Below are positions 1 to 10,900 of a DNA stretch of 64,000 nt, piece by piece. The position numbers and the translations under genes were made by a program. Every line of letters begins with the position of its first letter. Position 1 is the first letter of the stretch. The DNA lies in contig JADJWP010000001.1 of assembly GCA_016716305.1 (NCBI GenBank), positions 1 to 64,000 on the forward strand, written 5' to 3'. The DNA is from Chloracidobacterium sp. Lineage in GTDB: Bacteria > Acidobacteriota > Blastocatellia > Pyrinomonadales > Pyrinomonadaceae. The notes under the pieces are model-generated. The model made no database searches, was not told the origin of the DNA, and saw nothing but the letters and a program-made list of their open reading frames with translations.

Positions 1-403
1 CACGTGTTTGATTGTTGTTGATTGATCGCGAGGCTTTTCTGAGAAGGTCATGTTCTATTCCCTCAAAACACAATCCAATCCGATCGCCGGGCATAAAATC
101 CGGGACGGAGTGTGAGGAGGTTCCGCGGCACACGTCTTGCATCTGCCTATTCACCGAGCAAACACAGATCGAGAAATTCGAAACGTGCTAGATAATTTTG
201 TTTACATTTGCGTGTCGTAAGTTGTATAACAGTCAATACTTAAGCAGAACAGGAATTCAATGGCCGGTTGGAAAGAAGGTAACGTTTCTAACCTCTAAAA
301 AAGCGTCTCTACGAATAATGTCAGTTATCGATAAGAACGTTGGATAACGCCATTTGTTTAATATGATCTTGTTATAACGAGTCCGGTAAAGGGAATTAAA
401 ATT
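1..403. other. intergenic region before the sigma-factor gene
   Basis: No convincing coding region or RNA gene is visible on either strand. A sigma-70-like promoter is possible: TTTACA at 201-206 and TATAAC at 225-230 with 18-nt spacing, reading toward the gene starting at 404. The stretch is AT-rich, like the rest of the left 25 kb. I looked here for a copy of the tRNA-Pro 3' end that would mark the far island border and did not see one. Confidence 0.4.
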
Positions 404-1060
404 GTGGATAACCCGATCCTTTCCAAGTTGCAAACTTCACCAGGCGATCCGCCGAGTGGGTCTGACGGTGCGCTTGATCGGGAGGGCTTTTTTGCAGAAT
501 CGTTAAAGCTGATTCGCAAAGTAATCGCTGGTCGTAGATCCGTTCTGGCCGATGACGTGCCGGATATTTCGCAGGAGGCTGCGTTAAGGCTTTGGAAGTG
601 GCTCACGAAGTTTGAGGACAAAAGCTCACGAATGGCAGAAGCCGATTGGAAGTCCTTCACCGCGCGTACTGCTCACAACGAAGTAAATCGAAACCTCTCA
701 AATCGAAACAAACGGATCGAGACATCTCTCGATGAAACCGAGGCTCTCGGTACCGAGCTAGATGCTTCGTCCGCAGAGACTTTTGTTTTGGTCAAAACGG
801 TCTGGCAAGGTATTTGCAGGCTGAGTCTTTATCAACGCCAAGCGCTTATTTTCAATTCGGTAGATCTCGTGCTTTATCTTTTCCAATTTGGAATCGAAGA
901 GAATGAACTGTTAGCAAAGCTCGAACTGACAAGGGAGTCTTGGGAAAGGATTTTAGCACGAATGCCTCTAACCGATATTGAAATCGCTGAGATAGCAAAC
1001 CCGAATTCGGCCAATGGCCCAAAGATTGGCAACCGCAGGCGGTTAAGAAGGCAGATTTGA
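404..1060 (+). CDS. ECF-like RNA polymerase sigma factor (divergent)
   Basis: Predicted 218-aa sigma factor that would direct RNA polymerase to a dedicated promoter set. Residues about 25-105 look like sigma region 2: DVPDISQEAALRLWKW corresponds to the DAEDLVQE..LRLW helix, followed by a basic stretch (NRNLSNRNKR). The C-terminal half (LSLYQRQALIF, later LELTRESWERIL, LPLTDIEIAEI-like) resembles region 4 but is divergent. The start is GTG at 404 with only a weak purine-rich site upstream. The gene immediately downstream encodes a zinc-finger membrane anti-sigma factor, which supports the call and suggests regulation by sequestration at the membrane. Family placement is by motif resemblance only. 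Confidence 0.6.
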   Translation: MDNPILSKLQTSPGDPPSGSDGALDREGFFAESLKLIRKVIAGRRSVLADDVPDISQEAALRLWKWLTKFEDKSSRMAEADWKSFTARTAHNEVNRNLSNRNKRIETSLDETEALGTELDASSAETFVLVKTVWQGICRLSLYQRQALIFNSVDLVLYLFQFGIEENELLAKLELTRESWERILARMPLTDIEIAEIANPNSANGPKIGNRRRLRRQI

Positions 1061-1094
1061 CGCTCGCAAGAGACTTAAGGAGTTGATGAAATAA

Positions 1095-1963
1095 ATGAAT
1101 CAAGATCACTTATCAGCTGCTGAGGTCGCCATGTTTCGGGAAGACAGTTTTTCCTCGCGATCGATTGAGATCGGCCGACATCTTCTCGCCTGCAAAGAAT
1201 GTCGAGCAAAATTACCATCGGTAACGCCGCAGGAGTTCCGGGACTGTGTTCTCGGTGCCGACGGTTCACGACTGGATGAATCTGAACACAAATCCCGATT
1301 TTTCAATTTACCGGTGTTGTCCGTCGCTAGAGTGACTGCTTTTGCAGGATTCGCAATTCTGCTTCTGGCCGGAATCTATTTTGTTGGTGTTCAACAGTTC
1401 GGTACGTCGAATACTGTTGCAAAAGCGAGAATAACCCAGCCACGAATGATTTGAATCCAGTCAACGACACTGTTGCCAATCAGACAACCCGTGAGAAGGA
1501 GCAGTTACCGACAAAGAGTGTGGACGTGCCAAAAAGAGATTCGAGGCCCAAGCCCCTTTGCCAAAACCGATCCAAGGAAAGTGGCGGGCGTTCGCAAGCA
1601 ACCAAAGTTTACAACGCCGAAACTGCGGAAGCGAAAATCTGCTCGGGCGGGGCCACGATCAATCTTGAATCCAAATCCGATGGGAAAGAGGTCTTTCTCA
1701 AATGGAATTCTGTAAAGGGGCCGAGTCCTACGACATTTACATTTCAGGACCCTCGATGAGAACCTGATCAGACCATTTCGAGTCAAAATCTCAAACATAT
1801 TACCGTTTGACGGTGAAGCTCGATCCGAAAGCCCTATCGCTGGAAGCTGATCATTACGCTAAAGAACGGCAAAGATCGTTGGTCCGCCCAAATTCTTACT
1901 TCGGGAACGCACGGAAGACGCCCTAAGATCGGGGGGCAAGGAAAAACAACGAGGGTCGTTTGA
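1095..1963 (+). pseudogene. membrane anti-sigma factor with zinc-finger motif, frame disrupted
   Basis: The first ~115 residues read cleanly: an N-terminal HLLACKECRAKL segment matches the HxxxCxxC zinc-binding motif of anti-sigma factors, and residues about 77-97 (VTAFAGFAILLLAGIYFVGV) form one transmembrane helix. The frame then shifts near 1437. The remaining coding signal must be stitched from several frames: LKWNSVKG to 1717, then AESYDIYIS, DENLIRPF, ESKSQTYYRLTVKL and YRWKLIITLKNGK, ending at TGA 1961-1963. Joined, this gives a periplasmic beta-sandwich-like tail (KWxxVKGAxxYxxYIS ... YRWKLIITLxNG). At least five indels fall in 870 bp, one in a G4 run. It is either a decayed gene or a badly sequenced stretch. 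It likely controls the sigma factor at 404-1060. Confidence 0.55.
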
Positions 1964-1984
1964 ATTGCGGTGCGTGGAATCAAA

Positions 1985-3910
1985 ATGAACAGAATAAATC
2001 ACAACCAAATGAAGATTCAGACGCTGGCGGTCATCCTTTCTTGCTTGCTCATCTCAGTACACGGCCAGCAGTCTGACGATTTTCCAGTGCCAGCTAGCTT
2101 CCAATCAGAGGGTATTCCGCGCATCAAGAACGACGATGTTAAGCACCTTTTCTTTGAACCATCTGCGATAAAGAGCAATTTGATCTGGGACGTCGATCGA
2201 ACCGCTCGCAAATTACTTGTCACCGATGAAAAGAACGCCATCTACTCTGTGGATTCTCCTTTGTCCGCGCCAAGGTTGGCCCTCGACGGAAGGGTGCCAA
2301 GCACTCTACGGGTAAATCCGACTTCGTCGGTTGTTGCCTTCAACAATGACAAGGAAGATCCAGACAATTACGCCCTTTTCCTTTGGGACGGAAAATCTGA
2401 GGCTCGAAAGCTATCGCGTTTTGACGGTAAAGACGATTCAGTCGATTCGTTTGTCTGGGATCGGGATGGAAAGAGTATCTTTTACACCCTGAACGACTAC
2501 GAGGCAAAAACGACAAAGCTCTGCCAAAGCGATCTCACAGCAAGCAAGTGCTTCGCGGTGGAGCTCAAGGGACTATGGAATGTAATTGACAATAACCGAG
2601 GCAACATTCTGCTTAAGTACTGGAAATCTTCGAGCAACCAGCACATCTACCTATACTCGATAGGAAGCGGGAAACTCACACCTCTTTCGGAATCGGGAAA
2701 TGCAACAAAGGCATTTTTCCTGGACGGAAAGCCACTCGCGTTAAGCGAAGACTCGCCAGAATGTGGTGGAGGTCGGTGCTTAATTTCCGTTGATCCGCGT
2801 TCCGGAACCAAAGAGATCATCAGCCTTAAAAATGTGCGCGGCCATCTGGGCGACCTAAAACCTTCGCCCGATGGAAAATCGCTGTTGATTCAAGAGGCGT
2901 TCGACGGAATCGACAGTTTATGGATCGGAAAACTCAAGAGCAAAAGTATTGTGCCGGTCGTTCCGAACTTTCTAAACGGTTCTTACGTTGTTTGGAACAC
3001 CCGTTGGCTTTCAAGCAGCGAGGTCGTTTTCACTGTCGAGAACATCGGTCAACCCGCATTCATAAAGTCGTTTGATTTGAAAACTAAAAAGACAACTGTT
3101 TGGACAAAGCCCCGACTTCCAGAGGTATTGACCGACTCTGTAAAGCCGCCCGAGACGATACGCTGGAAATCCTTTGATTCTAAGGAGATTTCGGGATACA
3201 TCGTCAAACCCGCGAAGATTGAAAAGAAAAGTCCCGTTCTGGTGTTTATCCACGGTGGACCCCAGGTGCTCGACCGTCCGACATTTAGTTCTCTCGATGT
3301 CCGGTTTGCGACGTTTCTCGGATTGTCAATTATCCACACCAACATCCGAGGATCGAGAGGATTCGGAAACGACTTCATGGACGCTGACAACGGGGCCAAA
3401 AGAGAGGACGCTGTTCGAGATATTAGCTCGCTTCTCGATTGGATCGAAAAGCAGCCAGACCTCGATGCGGATAACGTATTCATCCGTGGCGAAAGCTACG
3501 GGGGCTTCGTGGCTCTAGCGACCGGGCTAAAGGAATCTTCCCGAATCCGGGCCGTCATCGCCGAATATCCGCTCGTGTCGATCAGGAATTATCTGCAGCA
3601 AAGTTGGATCGATGAATTTGCAAAGAATGAATACGGAGATCCGAAAGACGAAATCTTGATGAAAAGCTTGATGAGCTTTCGCCACTGAACAATGCTTCGA
3701 AATGGAAAGGAACGCCGTTGTTCTTGACCAGGGGAAAACTCGACTCAAGGGTCCCGGAAGGGGACGTTCTTGGTCTCAAATCTCAACTTCGAGATGCAGG
3801 GGGCCGATGTTTGGTTCATATTTGCCAATGAGGCGGGACATGGCGTCTCAGGACGCTTCGTCACAGCGGCTATGTATGAATTTATTAAGACTCACCTAAG
3901 GAGGAAATGA
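1985..3910 (+). CDS. secreted S9 family prolyl oligopeptidase-like peptidase, two frameshifts near the 3' end
   Basis: About 640 aa when repaired. ATG 1985 gives a clear signal peptide (IQTLAVILSCLLISVHG); a GTG at 1970 is also in frame. Residues about 30-380 have the repetitive WD-like pattern of an S9 propeller and the C-terminal third is the alpha/beta-hydrolase. The nucleophile is Ser in GESYGG (about residue 504). Asp in RGKLDSRVPEGD and His in NEAGHG complete the triad, but they lie beyond the first stop at 3688. Frame is lost near 3670 and again at a G5 run near 3799; removing one G restores GADVWFIFANEAGHG through to TGA 3908-3910. The neighbours suggest a periplasmic role linked to the sigma/CHAT cluster. 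Confidence 0.75.
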
Positions 3911-3911
3911 A

Positions 3912-4145
3912 ATGAAACGAACTAAAGCACTTCTCTTGGCGTTGACCATGACAACTTTGTTGGCTGGCAACATTTTCGCGACAGGCGGAGCATTGCCCGC
4001 GGCCAACAGTATAGTCACCTATGCGTTGACGGCCCTGCTCTCACTCGCTGGCGGCAATGATCAATGTCCCCTGCGCCAATGTACGACTTGTAGACCAAAC
4101 AATGAGGGCGGAGACAACGGTGATTGTCGACCGACGCCGGACTAG
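3912..4145 (+). CDS. small secreted cysteine-containing protein
   Basis: A 77-aa protein with an N-terminal signal peptide (MKRTKALLLALTMTTLLAGN), a hydrophobic middle (ANSIVTYALTALLSLAGG) and a hydrophilic tail with four Cys in CPLRQCTTC and DC context. A strong ribosome site (AAGGAGGA, 3898-3905) lies inside the end of the preceding peptidase gene. It sits between the S9 peptidase and the CHAT protease and is translated as part of that operon. I do not recognise a family. The cleavable leader and clustered Cys suggest a periplasmic or surface peptide; being the substrate or ligand of the neighbouring proteases is a guess from context. Confidence 0.6.
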   Translation: MKRTKALLLALTMTTLLAGNIFATGGALPAANSIVTYALTALLSLAGGNDQCPLRQCTTCRPNNEGGDNGDCRPTPD

Positions 4146-4156
4146 GAGCGACGTTG

Positions 4157-6458
4157 ATGAGAAGCATACCGAACATGTGGGCTAATGCGAAAAGGGCGAT
4201 CCTGGTCATCTTCGCATTAGTTCTCATGTCGGAAATATCTCTGAGCCAAACCCGCTCACAATCCATATCTACGCTGTATTCAAAGGGTTACTTCGAAGAA
4301 GTAGCCAAAATTGCACCAGCTCAGATTTCAAGACTCTCCAAATCTGGACGGGTCCAAGAGGCGTCTGATCTGGCCGTGATATCTTGTCGGACGTTCATTC
4401 AACTGGGTCGGCTTGACGAAGCTGCTCAAATCGTTGAGCGATTCATTTCTGATTCCAGCTTACGAACTCGCTCTCCCGGATCTGTCGCTTCCCTTTACCT
4501 GTGTAAGGCGGGCGTTTCTCGCTCGAAGCGCTACGCGGAAAAATTAGTTACAAAATCCTCGATCGGAGAATACGAACATCGAAATAGGATCGCCCATCTT
4601 GAGTTTGCGAGTCTCCTCGATCTTACCGGCCAGACACGACGATCGAAGGACCTTTATCTCAAAGGCCTTGCCCTTTCGACTCGAGCTAAAGTGAACTATC
4701 ACACCGGACAGTTCCTTTCCAGCCTCTTGCTGCGATCGTTATACGAAAATGATATCGAGTCCGCGAAAAGCTATCTAGCCAGGTTGGAGACAATCGATAA
4801 AGAAAAGCAATTCAGCTTTGAGCGTCTTCTAGGTAGAGCCTTGGTTGAGAACTTCAACGGAAACCGTACCCTTTCAGACGACTATTTCGCAAGACTGGCA
4901 AACGAAAAAGGTACATCCGATTTCGTTGTGCCATATTGGAAAAGCACGATCGCTGAGAAAGAACAAAACTGGAAAGAACTTATCGCGAATGCTCATCATC
5001 TACGCAAATTGACCGAAGATGAGAAGTTTCAAGACGACCTTCCCCAGATCTATTACAAACTTGCATTGGGTTCATGGCGACTAGGCGAGGAGAAATCCGC
5101 CAAAGAATATGCGGTGAAATCGCTCTCATTGTTCGAGCCATTTAGAAACGCATCGACGGTGGATCTTTCGATCGCTATGATGGAAGCCCACCATTCCGTC
5201 TATCGACTGCTCAGCGAGATTGAGGTAACCGACAATCCCACAAAGGCCTTTGAATATTCTGAGCTACTCAAAGCAAATCTGCTAAGAGACAGGATCGAAG
5301 GGTCGGTGTTGAAGCCCCGTCCTGATCTGTCCGAGGCAGCCCGAAACGAACTGATTAAGACTTCTCGCAACTACATCGAAGGAAAAGAAAATGAATCGGC
5401 TCTAACAAAGCTGGAAAATGGCATCGTGGCCGATAGACAAACAGCGAGCCAGCAAACTCAGGATTTCTCAACGCAGGGTTTGAAACTTCCAGATGGTGTA
5501 GCGATCGTTTCCTACGAATTCACGCCATCAGGTGAGCTATTCGCATTTGTTCTTGAATCAGGAAAACCGCTACGTGCCGTCAAACTTACTGTCAACGAAG
5601 AACGGGTCGTAAAACTCGCCTCAGAAACCCAAGCTAAAATAAAGGATCGCATTTTCTTCAAAATCGATGGGAAAAACTATTCGATCTTTGTTGAAACCAT
5701 TGGACTTGAACTCAAGTCACATAGTTATCGTCCCCGACAAACTATTATGGAGAATACCTTTCCATGCCCTGAGCCCAGACGGTAATAAGTATTTGATCGA
5801 GACGAATACGGTTTCGTATTCACCTTCTGTTTATTTGCTGAAGCAGCAGCTTTCATCCGAACCACCACGAAGAAGAACAATTCAGATCTTTGCGAATGAT
5901 ACATTCAACCGCCAGAAACTAGCCTATGTAAATAGCGAAGCGACAAGTATTGGGAAGTTGTTCGGAATTTCACCTCGGCTGAATGCCGCTAAATCGGATT
6001 TCCTCAAATCTTCGGCAGACGCTGACATCCTTCATTTCTCCATGCATGCACAACTCGATGGCGAAAATCCTCTATCTTCATTTCTTGCCTTTCGGCAAAA
6101 TTCCGCAGACGCTGGCAGATTAACAGTCAGCGACCTCTTATCGGTTCGTCTAAAGCCGAATAACCTAGCATTCCTTGCATCCTGTGACACAAGCAAAGTG
6201 CACAGCGGCGAAGGGCTGGTTAGTATCCCGTGGGCAATGCTGGGATCTGGGAGCTCATCGGTAGTTTCGTCGCAATGGGAAGCAAGCGATCGTGCAACCC
6301 AAACATTCAGCGGAATTTTCTACCGAGAACTTCTTAAAGGGTCATCGACGGCATCTTCACTGCAAACAGCTGCACGTGAATTGATTAACGACAAGTCATC
6401 TGGATTCCATGAACCCTATTTCTGGGGAGGTTTCACACTCCTTGGAGATTTTCGGTAG
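4157..6458 (+). CDS. secreted TPR-CHAT domain protein (caspase-like protease), one frameshift
   Basis: About 767 aa when repaired. ATG 4157 has AGGAGCG upstream and gives a signal peptide (AILVIFALVLMSEISLSQ), so the protein should act outside the cytoplasm. Residues about 30-350 are helical TPR-like repeats. The C-terminal ~250 residues are a CHAT domain: the His motif is ILHFSMHA (near 6047), the Cys is in AFLASCDTSKVHSGEG (TGT 6183-6185), and the family pattern GSGSSSVVSSQWEASD...FY..LLKG follows. The frame changes near 5711-5722, joining LELK to SSHIVIVPDKLLWRIPFH, consistent with one lost base. It is the last gene of the sigma/anti-sigma/peptidase cluster. Confidence 0.75.
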
Positions 6459-6613
6459 ACAGGCTCGAAAGGATCTGAATTGGATTCGTGACGACCTTCG
6501 TCTTAGAATCCCTCGCTACTCAGCCATAGTCTAACTAGCCATCAGGATAATCCGCATAGAATCCAAGAAATACTTAAATAAGCGAAAGGCGATATTTAAA
6601 AACTATTCGGAAA

Positions 6614-6649
6614 TGAACAAATCCAGATTTGGATCCGGCATAGGTGTGA
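6614..6649 (+). promoter_or_regulatory. conserved 36-bp bipartite element, copy A
   Basis: Starts TGAACAAATC, continues through a 10-nt variable middle, then GATCCGGCATAGG and ends TGA. The same element with identical spacing occurs at 20066-20101 and 20148-20183. It lies about 30-65 bp upstream of the first gene of the defence operon, the right place for a promoter or operator. It does not match a standard -35/-10 pair; the GAAC core resembles an ECF -35. Confidence 0.55.
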
Positions 6650-6677
6650 GCGTAACTACGCCAGCGGAGAAATGTTC

Positions 6678-6965
6678 ATGAAACCAAGTTTTTCAATTGT
6701 TTTGCAGAAGGCTGAGCGGCAGAATCGGAATTCTCTCATGCAGAAGGCTTTTTTGGCGAATCGAATCGCGAAAACGGTTAAGGGATTTTCTAGAAAGAAC
6801 TCCTATACGGTTAAGGCTAAAGCACTTAATGCTATAATTGAGAAGTTCCCTAATGAAGTGGAGATTCGACAAGACGCTGCTCTTCCGGAGATGGTCGTTG
6901 TTAGCGTTATTCAAACGAGGTTTGGTTTACATGCTCCGAGAATTGCATTGGAAGCCTATTGCTAA
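6678..6965 (+). CDS. small basic protein of unknown function, first gene of the defence operon
   Basis: About 95 aa from ATG 6678 (GGAG at 6665-6668, 9 nt upstream); an ATG at 6672 is also in frame but too close to that site. Basic, Lys/Arg-rich N-terminal half (NRIAKTVKGFSRKNSYTVKAKA) and a C-terminal half that could form a small fold. I do not recognise a family. It overlaps or abuts the next gene, lies directly behind conserved element copy A and heads the helicase-methylase-ATPase operon. A DNA-binding or regulatory role is only a possibility from charge and position. Confidence 0.5.
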   Translation: MKPSFSIVLQKAERQNRNSLMQKAFLANRIAKTVKGFSRKNSYTVKAKALNAIIEKFPNEVEIRQDAALPEMVVVSVIQTRFGLHAPRIALEAYC

Positions 6966-6967
6966 TC

Positions 6968-7972
6968 ATGTCACTTTGGATCGAAGCGCTTAAATCGGCG
7001 GGACGTGGCTATTCTGATCGGGCCAGAGATCTGCTGAATGAAATTATTATCGCTCTTCGGTACCCGAAACAGGGTCGGACAGCCGCAGACTGTGCCTACG
7101 ACGGCCCTGTCGCGAAGGCCGTTCTTCATGCGGTCAACGGTTTTACGGACACAGAAGATAGGCAACTCGCGTTAAACAATGCGGAAGAACTGATTGACTA
7201 TATCGTCGACCAGATTGGCAGGAAGATACAACGGACTATCGAGTTGGCAGAGTATTGTCTGACACATTCTGATAAAGGTTTAGACTCCGTAACTAAAGAC
7301 TTTGAAGGACTAGGTGCTCTAAAGCGAAGTCCGGCGGCCTTGCAGGCGTATGTGGCTCTGAGACTTCAGTCGATGGTCTCAGTTGGTGTCGAATTCGCGA
7401 TACAGAGTGTCGCAGTAAATCAAGCCTGTGCTCTACAGACTGACGAGACGAGACTGCTGGGTTTTGACGAACGCCAGCTTCTTAAAAGCCTTCAAATAAA
7501 TGAAAAGTGGCTGGATTTCCGCGAACGCCAAAAGTTGACTTACAAGCACGAAAGCTATGACTTGTTGTATGAAAATGTTTCATCGGAAGCTTCTGATTTC
7601 GGAGCAATTGCTTACAAGTTCGCCAACTTTTCATTTGAACATGATCTGGAATTTGACCAGCTTACAAAACAAATTTCGGAGTTGTTGAATCAGACGCTCA
7701 ATGAATTTCATTCAGACAAGCCAACTCTCGGATTTGGTCCGATTGCTTGGCATCGTGTTTGGTGGAGTTATGACCAAGACGGGTACTTAAATCTAACTTG
7801 CTTAGCTCCCGAATGTTCAACAGATGAGATTTTGGCGGCACACATTTCAGGAGAATATCCAGAAGTACAAAATATGAACCGCCTTATAGCTCAGCGAAGG
7901 CGCACAAGACTCGAGTATGTCTGCCAAGAACGGGTGACGGAACTCTATCAATTATACGGACGAGCAAGGTAG
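6968..7972 (+). CDS. unknown protein upstream of the helicase
   Basis: About 334 aa from ATG 6968 (MSLWIEAL); a TTG at 6959 overlapping the previous gene is also possible. Predominantly helical and acidic, with no signal peptide or membrane segment. Recognisable stretches include a heptad-like ELIDYIVDQIGRKIQRTIELAEY and a C-terminal WHRVWWSYDQDGYLNLTCLA. I do not recognise a domain. It ends 10 nt before the helicase gene and is almost certainly co-transcribed, so it is a candidate accessory subunit of the defence system. Confidence 0.6.
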   Translation: MSLWIEALKSAGRGYSDRARDLLNEIIIALRYPKQGRTAADCAYDGPVAKAVLHAVNGFTDTEDRQLALNNAEELIDYIVDQIGRKIQRTIELAEYCLTHSDKGLDSVTKDFEGLGALKRSPAALQAYVALRLQSMVSVGVEFAIQSVAVNQACALQTDETRLLGFDERQLLKSLQINEKWLDFRERQKLTYKHESYDLLYENVSSEASDFGAIAYKFANFSFEHDLEFDQLTKQISELLNQTLNEFHSDKPTLGFGPIAWHRVWWSYDQDGYLNLTCLAPECSTDEILAAHISGEYPEVQNMNRLIAQRRRTRLEYVCQERVTELYQLYGRAR

Positions 7973-7982
7973 CTAAGTTATC

Positions 7983-10900
7983 ATGAACGCGAATATCAGA
8001 CTTGAAATTACCCGCGAGGTTCTAGAGAATGCCGCTGCATCAGCGCAAGCAGCGTCCACGAAGAAGGCAAAACAAAGATTACTAGTTTCGCAAGCCGTTA
8101 GCCTAACCTTCAGGGATCATCTTGAAAAAGATCATGGCTTAGAGTGTTTCGATGGGCGAGCTGAGAAATCAGATTATTCTGACCTTCTTGATGTTAACGA
8201 TTTCGCTGTCAACGGTTGGAGTGTCGAGGTCAGGACCGCAACTGACTCGGATGAACGTGCAATCTACATTCCCACAATTCCGATGATTGTTGGATTCCTG
8301 TCTGACTATTATGTTGCGGCAATTGTTGATCGTCATTTAACCATTGTAGAAATTCTAGGATTCGCTAACCGAAAGCTTGTTGCGGATGCCGATTTAGCAC
8401 CGAATGGCCTTATGGCGATACTTCCGGAAGATGAGTTACTTTCCATCGAAGAATTTGTTTCCTTGATTCATGCAAGTCACACACAGGATGCTGAAAGTAT
8501 TCGGCTATTTGAAGAATGGACAACACGAGCGGGCCGCCTATCGCGGAAGCTCGAGCAAATCTTAGGTGGCGAGTCAGATCTAACACTTGAGGATCGTGAC
8601 CGTCTTGCGGCCTCGCTGAGCGACGAGGTACTTCGCCTATACGGCGAAAAAGCTCCGCCACTGGGAATTGAGCAATTAATGGTAAAGCTCAAGGATCGCT
8701 TTAATCTAGGTGAAGTCATTCGCAAGCATCCTAGCAGTCCAATCTTATTCTCAAATTCTACCCGGGAAGAACAGGTATCGTCTGATCCGGCAACGGAGCG
8801 CAAACTTCTAAAGGACGAATTACCAGTCGCAAGGCGCGTTGGCCTCTATCGACGCTTTCTCGAATCTCCTGAAGAGCACAATGCCCATAAGAATACAGTT
8901 ACGCTGATCGACAAGATAACTGACGGTAGTTATCAAGTCTCGCCTCCCAAGCGAGCCCAACAAAGAGAACTCAATAGTTTGGATGCTAAGACCTCTGAAT
9001 CTCAAGCAATTCCCCCAATTTCGGATGATGTCGAGCAGACTGAAACAGACGAATGGTTTTCGGAATTGGATCGCACGTCAACAGAAGAACAATTAGAAAA
9101 ACAGGACGCGTTCGATCCAAAACAAATTATGGCAGAGATAATACCAAACGTTATACTCGTGGGCTCACTGTTCAATGAACCCGTCCGGGTAATCACTACT
9201 CAATCGGTTGGCGAGAAGTTGAAGATAATTGGAAAGGGCCTAAATACCGGCAAGGTGCACGAGCCGATTCTAAGTGCAGAACAGATCGCAACCCTACAGA
9301 TCACTAGTGACACGCCGACATTTGACGGTAACCCGCTGAAATTCAAGTTGGGAATCGAATCGCTCCGGCTGAAACTGGCTTATGAGTACGATCCGTTCTT
9401 TGCATTGTCGGTCGCGCGCGTCGATCCCCTTCCACACCAATTGGAGGCTGTCTATGACTACTTTCTGAAGTTGCCAAGAATACGATTCTTGCTCGCAGAC
9501 GATCCGGGCGCTGGTAAAACAATAATGGCCGGATTGCTCATTAAAGAGTTAAAACTCCGTGGGTTGATCAAGCGGATCCTCATCATCACTCCAGCTGCAT
9601 TGTCGTTTCAGTGGCAACGTGAAATGAAGGATAAATTCCGTGAGGATTTCCGAGTAATTAAGGGCGGTGATATGCGTTCTCAATATGGGGTGAATCCTTT
9701 TCAGGACATCGATCAGGTCGTAACTTCGGTAAGCTGGGTTTCCACGCAGGACTACGCAAAGCAGAGCCTCCTTCGAAGCGAGTGGGACCTAATCGTTGTC
9801 GATGAAGCCCACAAACTAAGCGCTTACGGTAACGATAAGACAACACTGGCCTATCGGCTCGGAGAAGATCTATTCCCTAAATCTGATCACTTGTTGTTAA
9901 TGACGGCAACACCACATAAGGGTGATCCAAAAAATTTCCGTAAGTTTCTAGAGCTACTTGACCCTGACGTCTACGGTGACATCGAGAGCTTAGAGCAAGC
10001 TATGGAAAGGAAAGAAGCTCCGTTTTACCTTCGACGTACAAAGGAGGCTCTCGTAACCTTTCCTGACCCTGAAACTGGCAAGTCGAAAAAGTTATTTACA
10101 AAGCGTAACGTTCACACGATCGCATTCAACATTGACGCCGACGAGGCCGACCTTTACAACGCTCTCACCGGGTATGTCGAAGAACAATCTATCAAGGCCT
10201 CACACGCTGAGAACCGATCGCAAGGGCGAATTCTAGGGTTTACGATGGCGATGCTTCAAAGGCGGTTTGCATCGAGTATTTACGCACTACGCCGTTCGTT
10301 GCAGCGGATGAAAGACAAACGACAAGCCATTCTGGACGATCCGCAGAAGTACATCGAGGAGCAGAAACGAAAGCAACTGCCAGACAACTACGAAGACCTT
10401 CCCGACGAAGAACAGCAGCGAATCATGGCTGATCTTGAGGACTTCGTGGCCTTCTTTGATCCGGACGATCTCCGAGAAGAGATCGAAAAGCTTGGCGAAC
10501 TAATCATAATGGCCGAGGACTTGGAATCCCGCGAGATTGAAACCAAGCTCTCCCGGCTAAAGGAAGAGATTACAAGTCGAGGCATTTTTGACGATCCTAA
10601 GAACAAGCTTCTGATATTTACCGAGCACGCGGACACGCTTAAATATCTTGTGGAGAAGATTCGTGAATGGGGTCTATCGGTAACCCAGATATCCGGTTCG
10701 ATGAAGGTGGGTGATTCGGAGGAACGCGGCACTCGTATATTTGCCGAGCGCGAGTTCAAGGAATCAGTACAGGTAATGGTCGCAACCGAGGCCGCCGGCG
10801 AAGGTATCAACCTCCAGTTCTGTTGGTTCATGATCAACTATGACATGCCATGGAATCCGATGCGGCTCGAACAGCGAATGGGACGAATTCACCGCTACGG

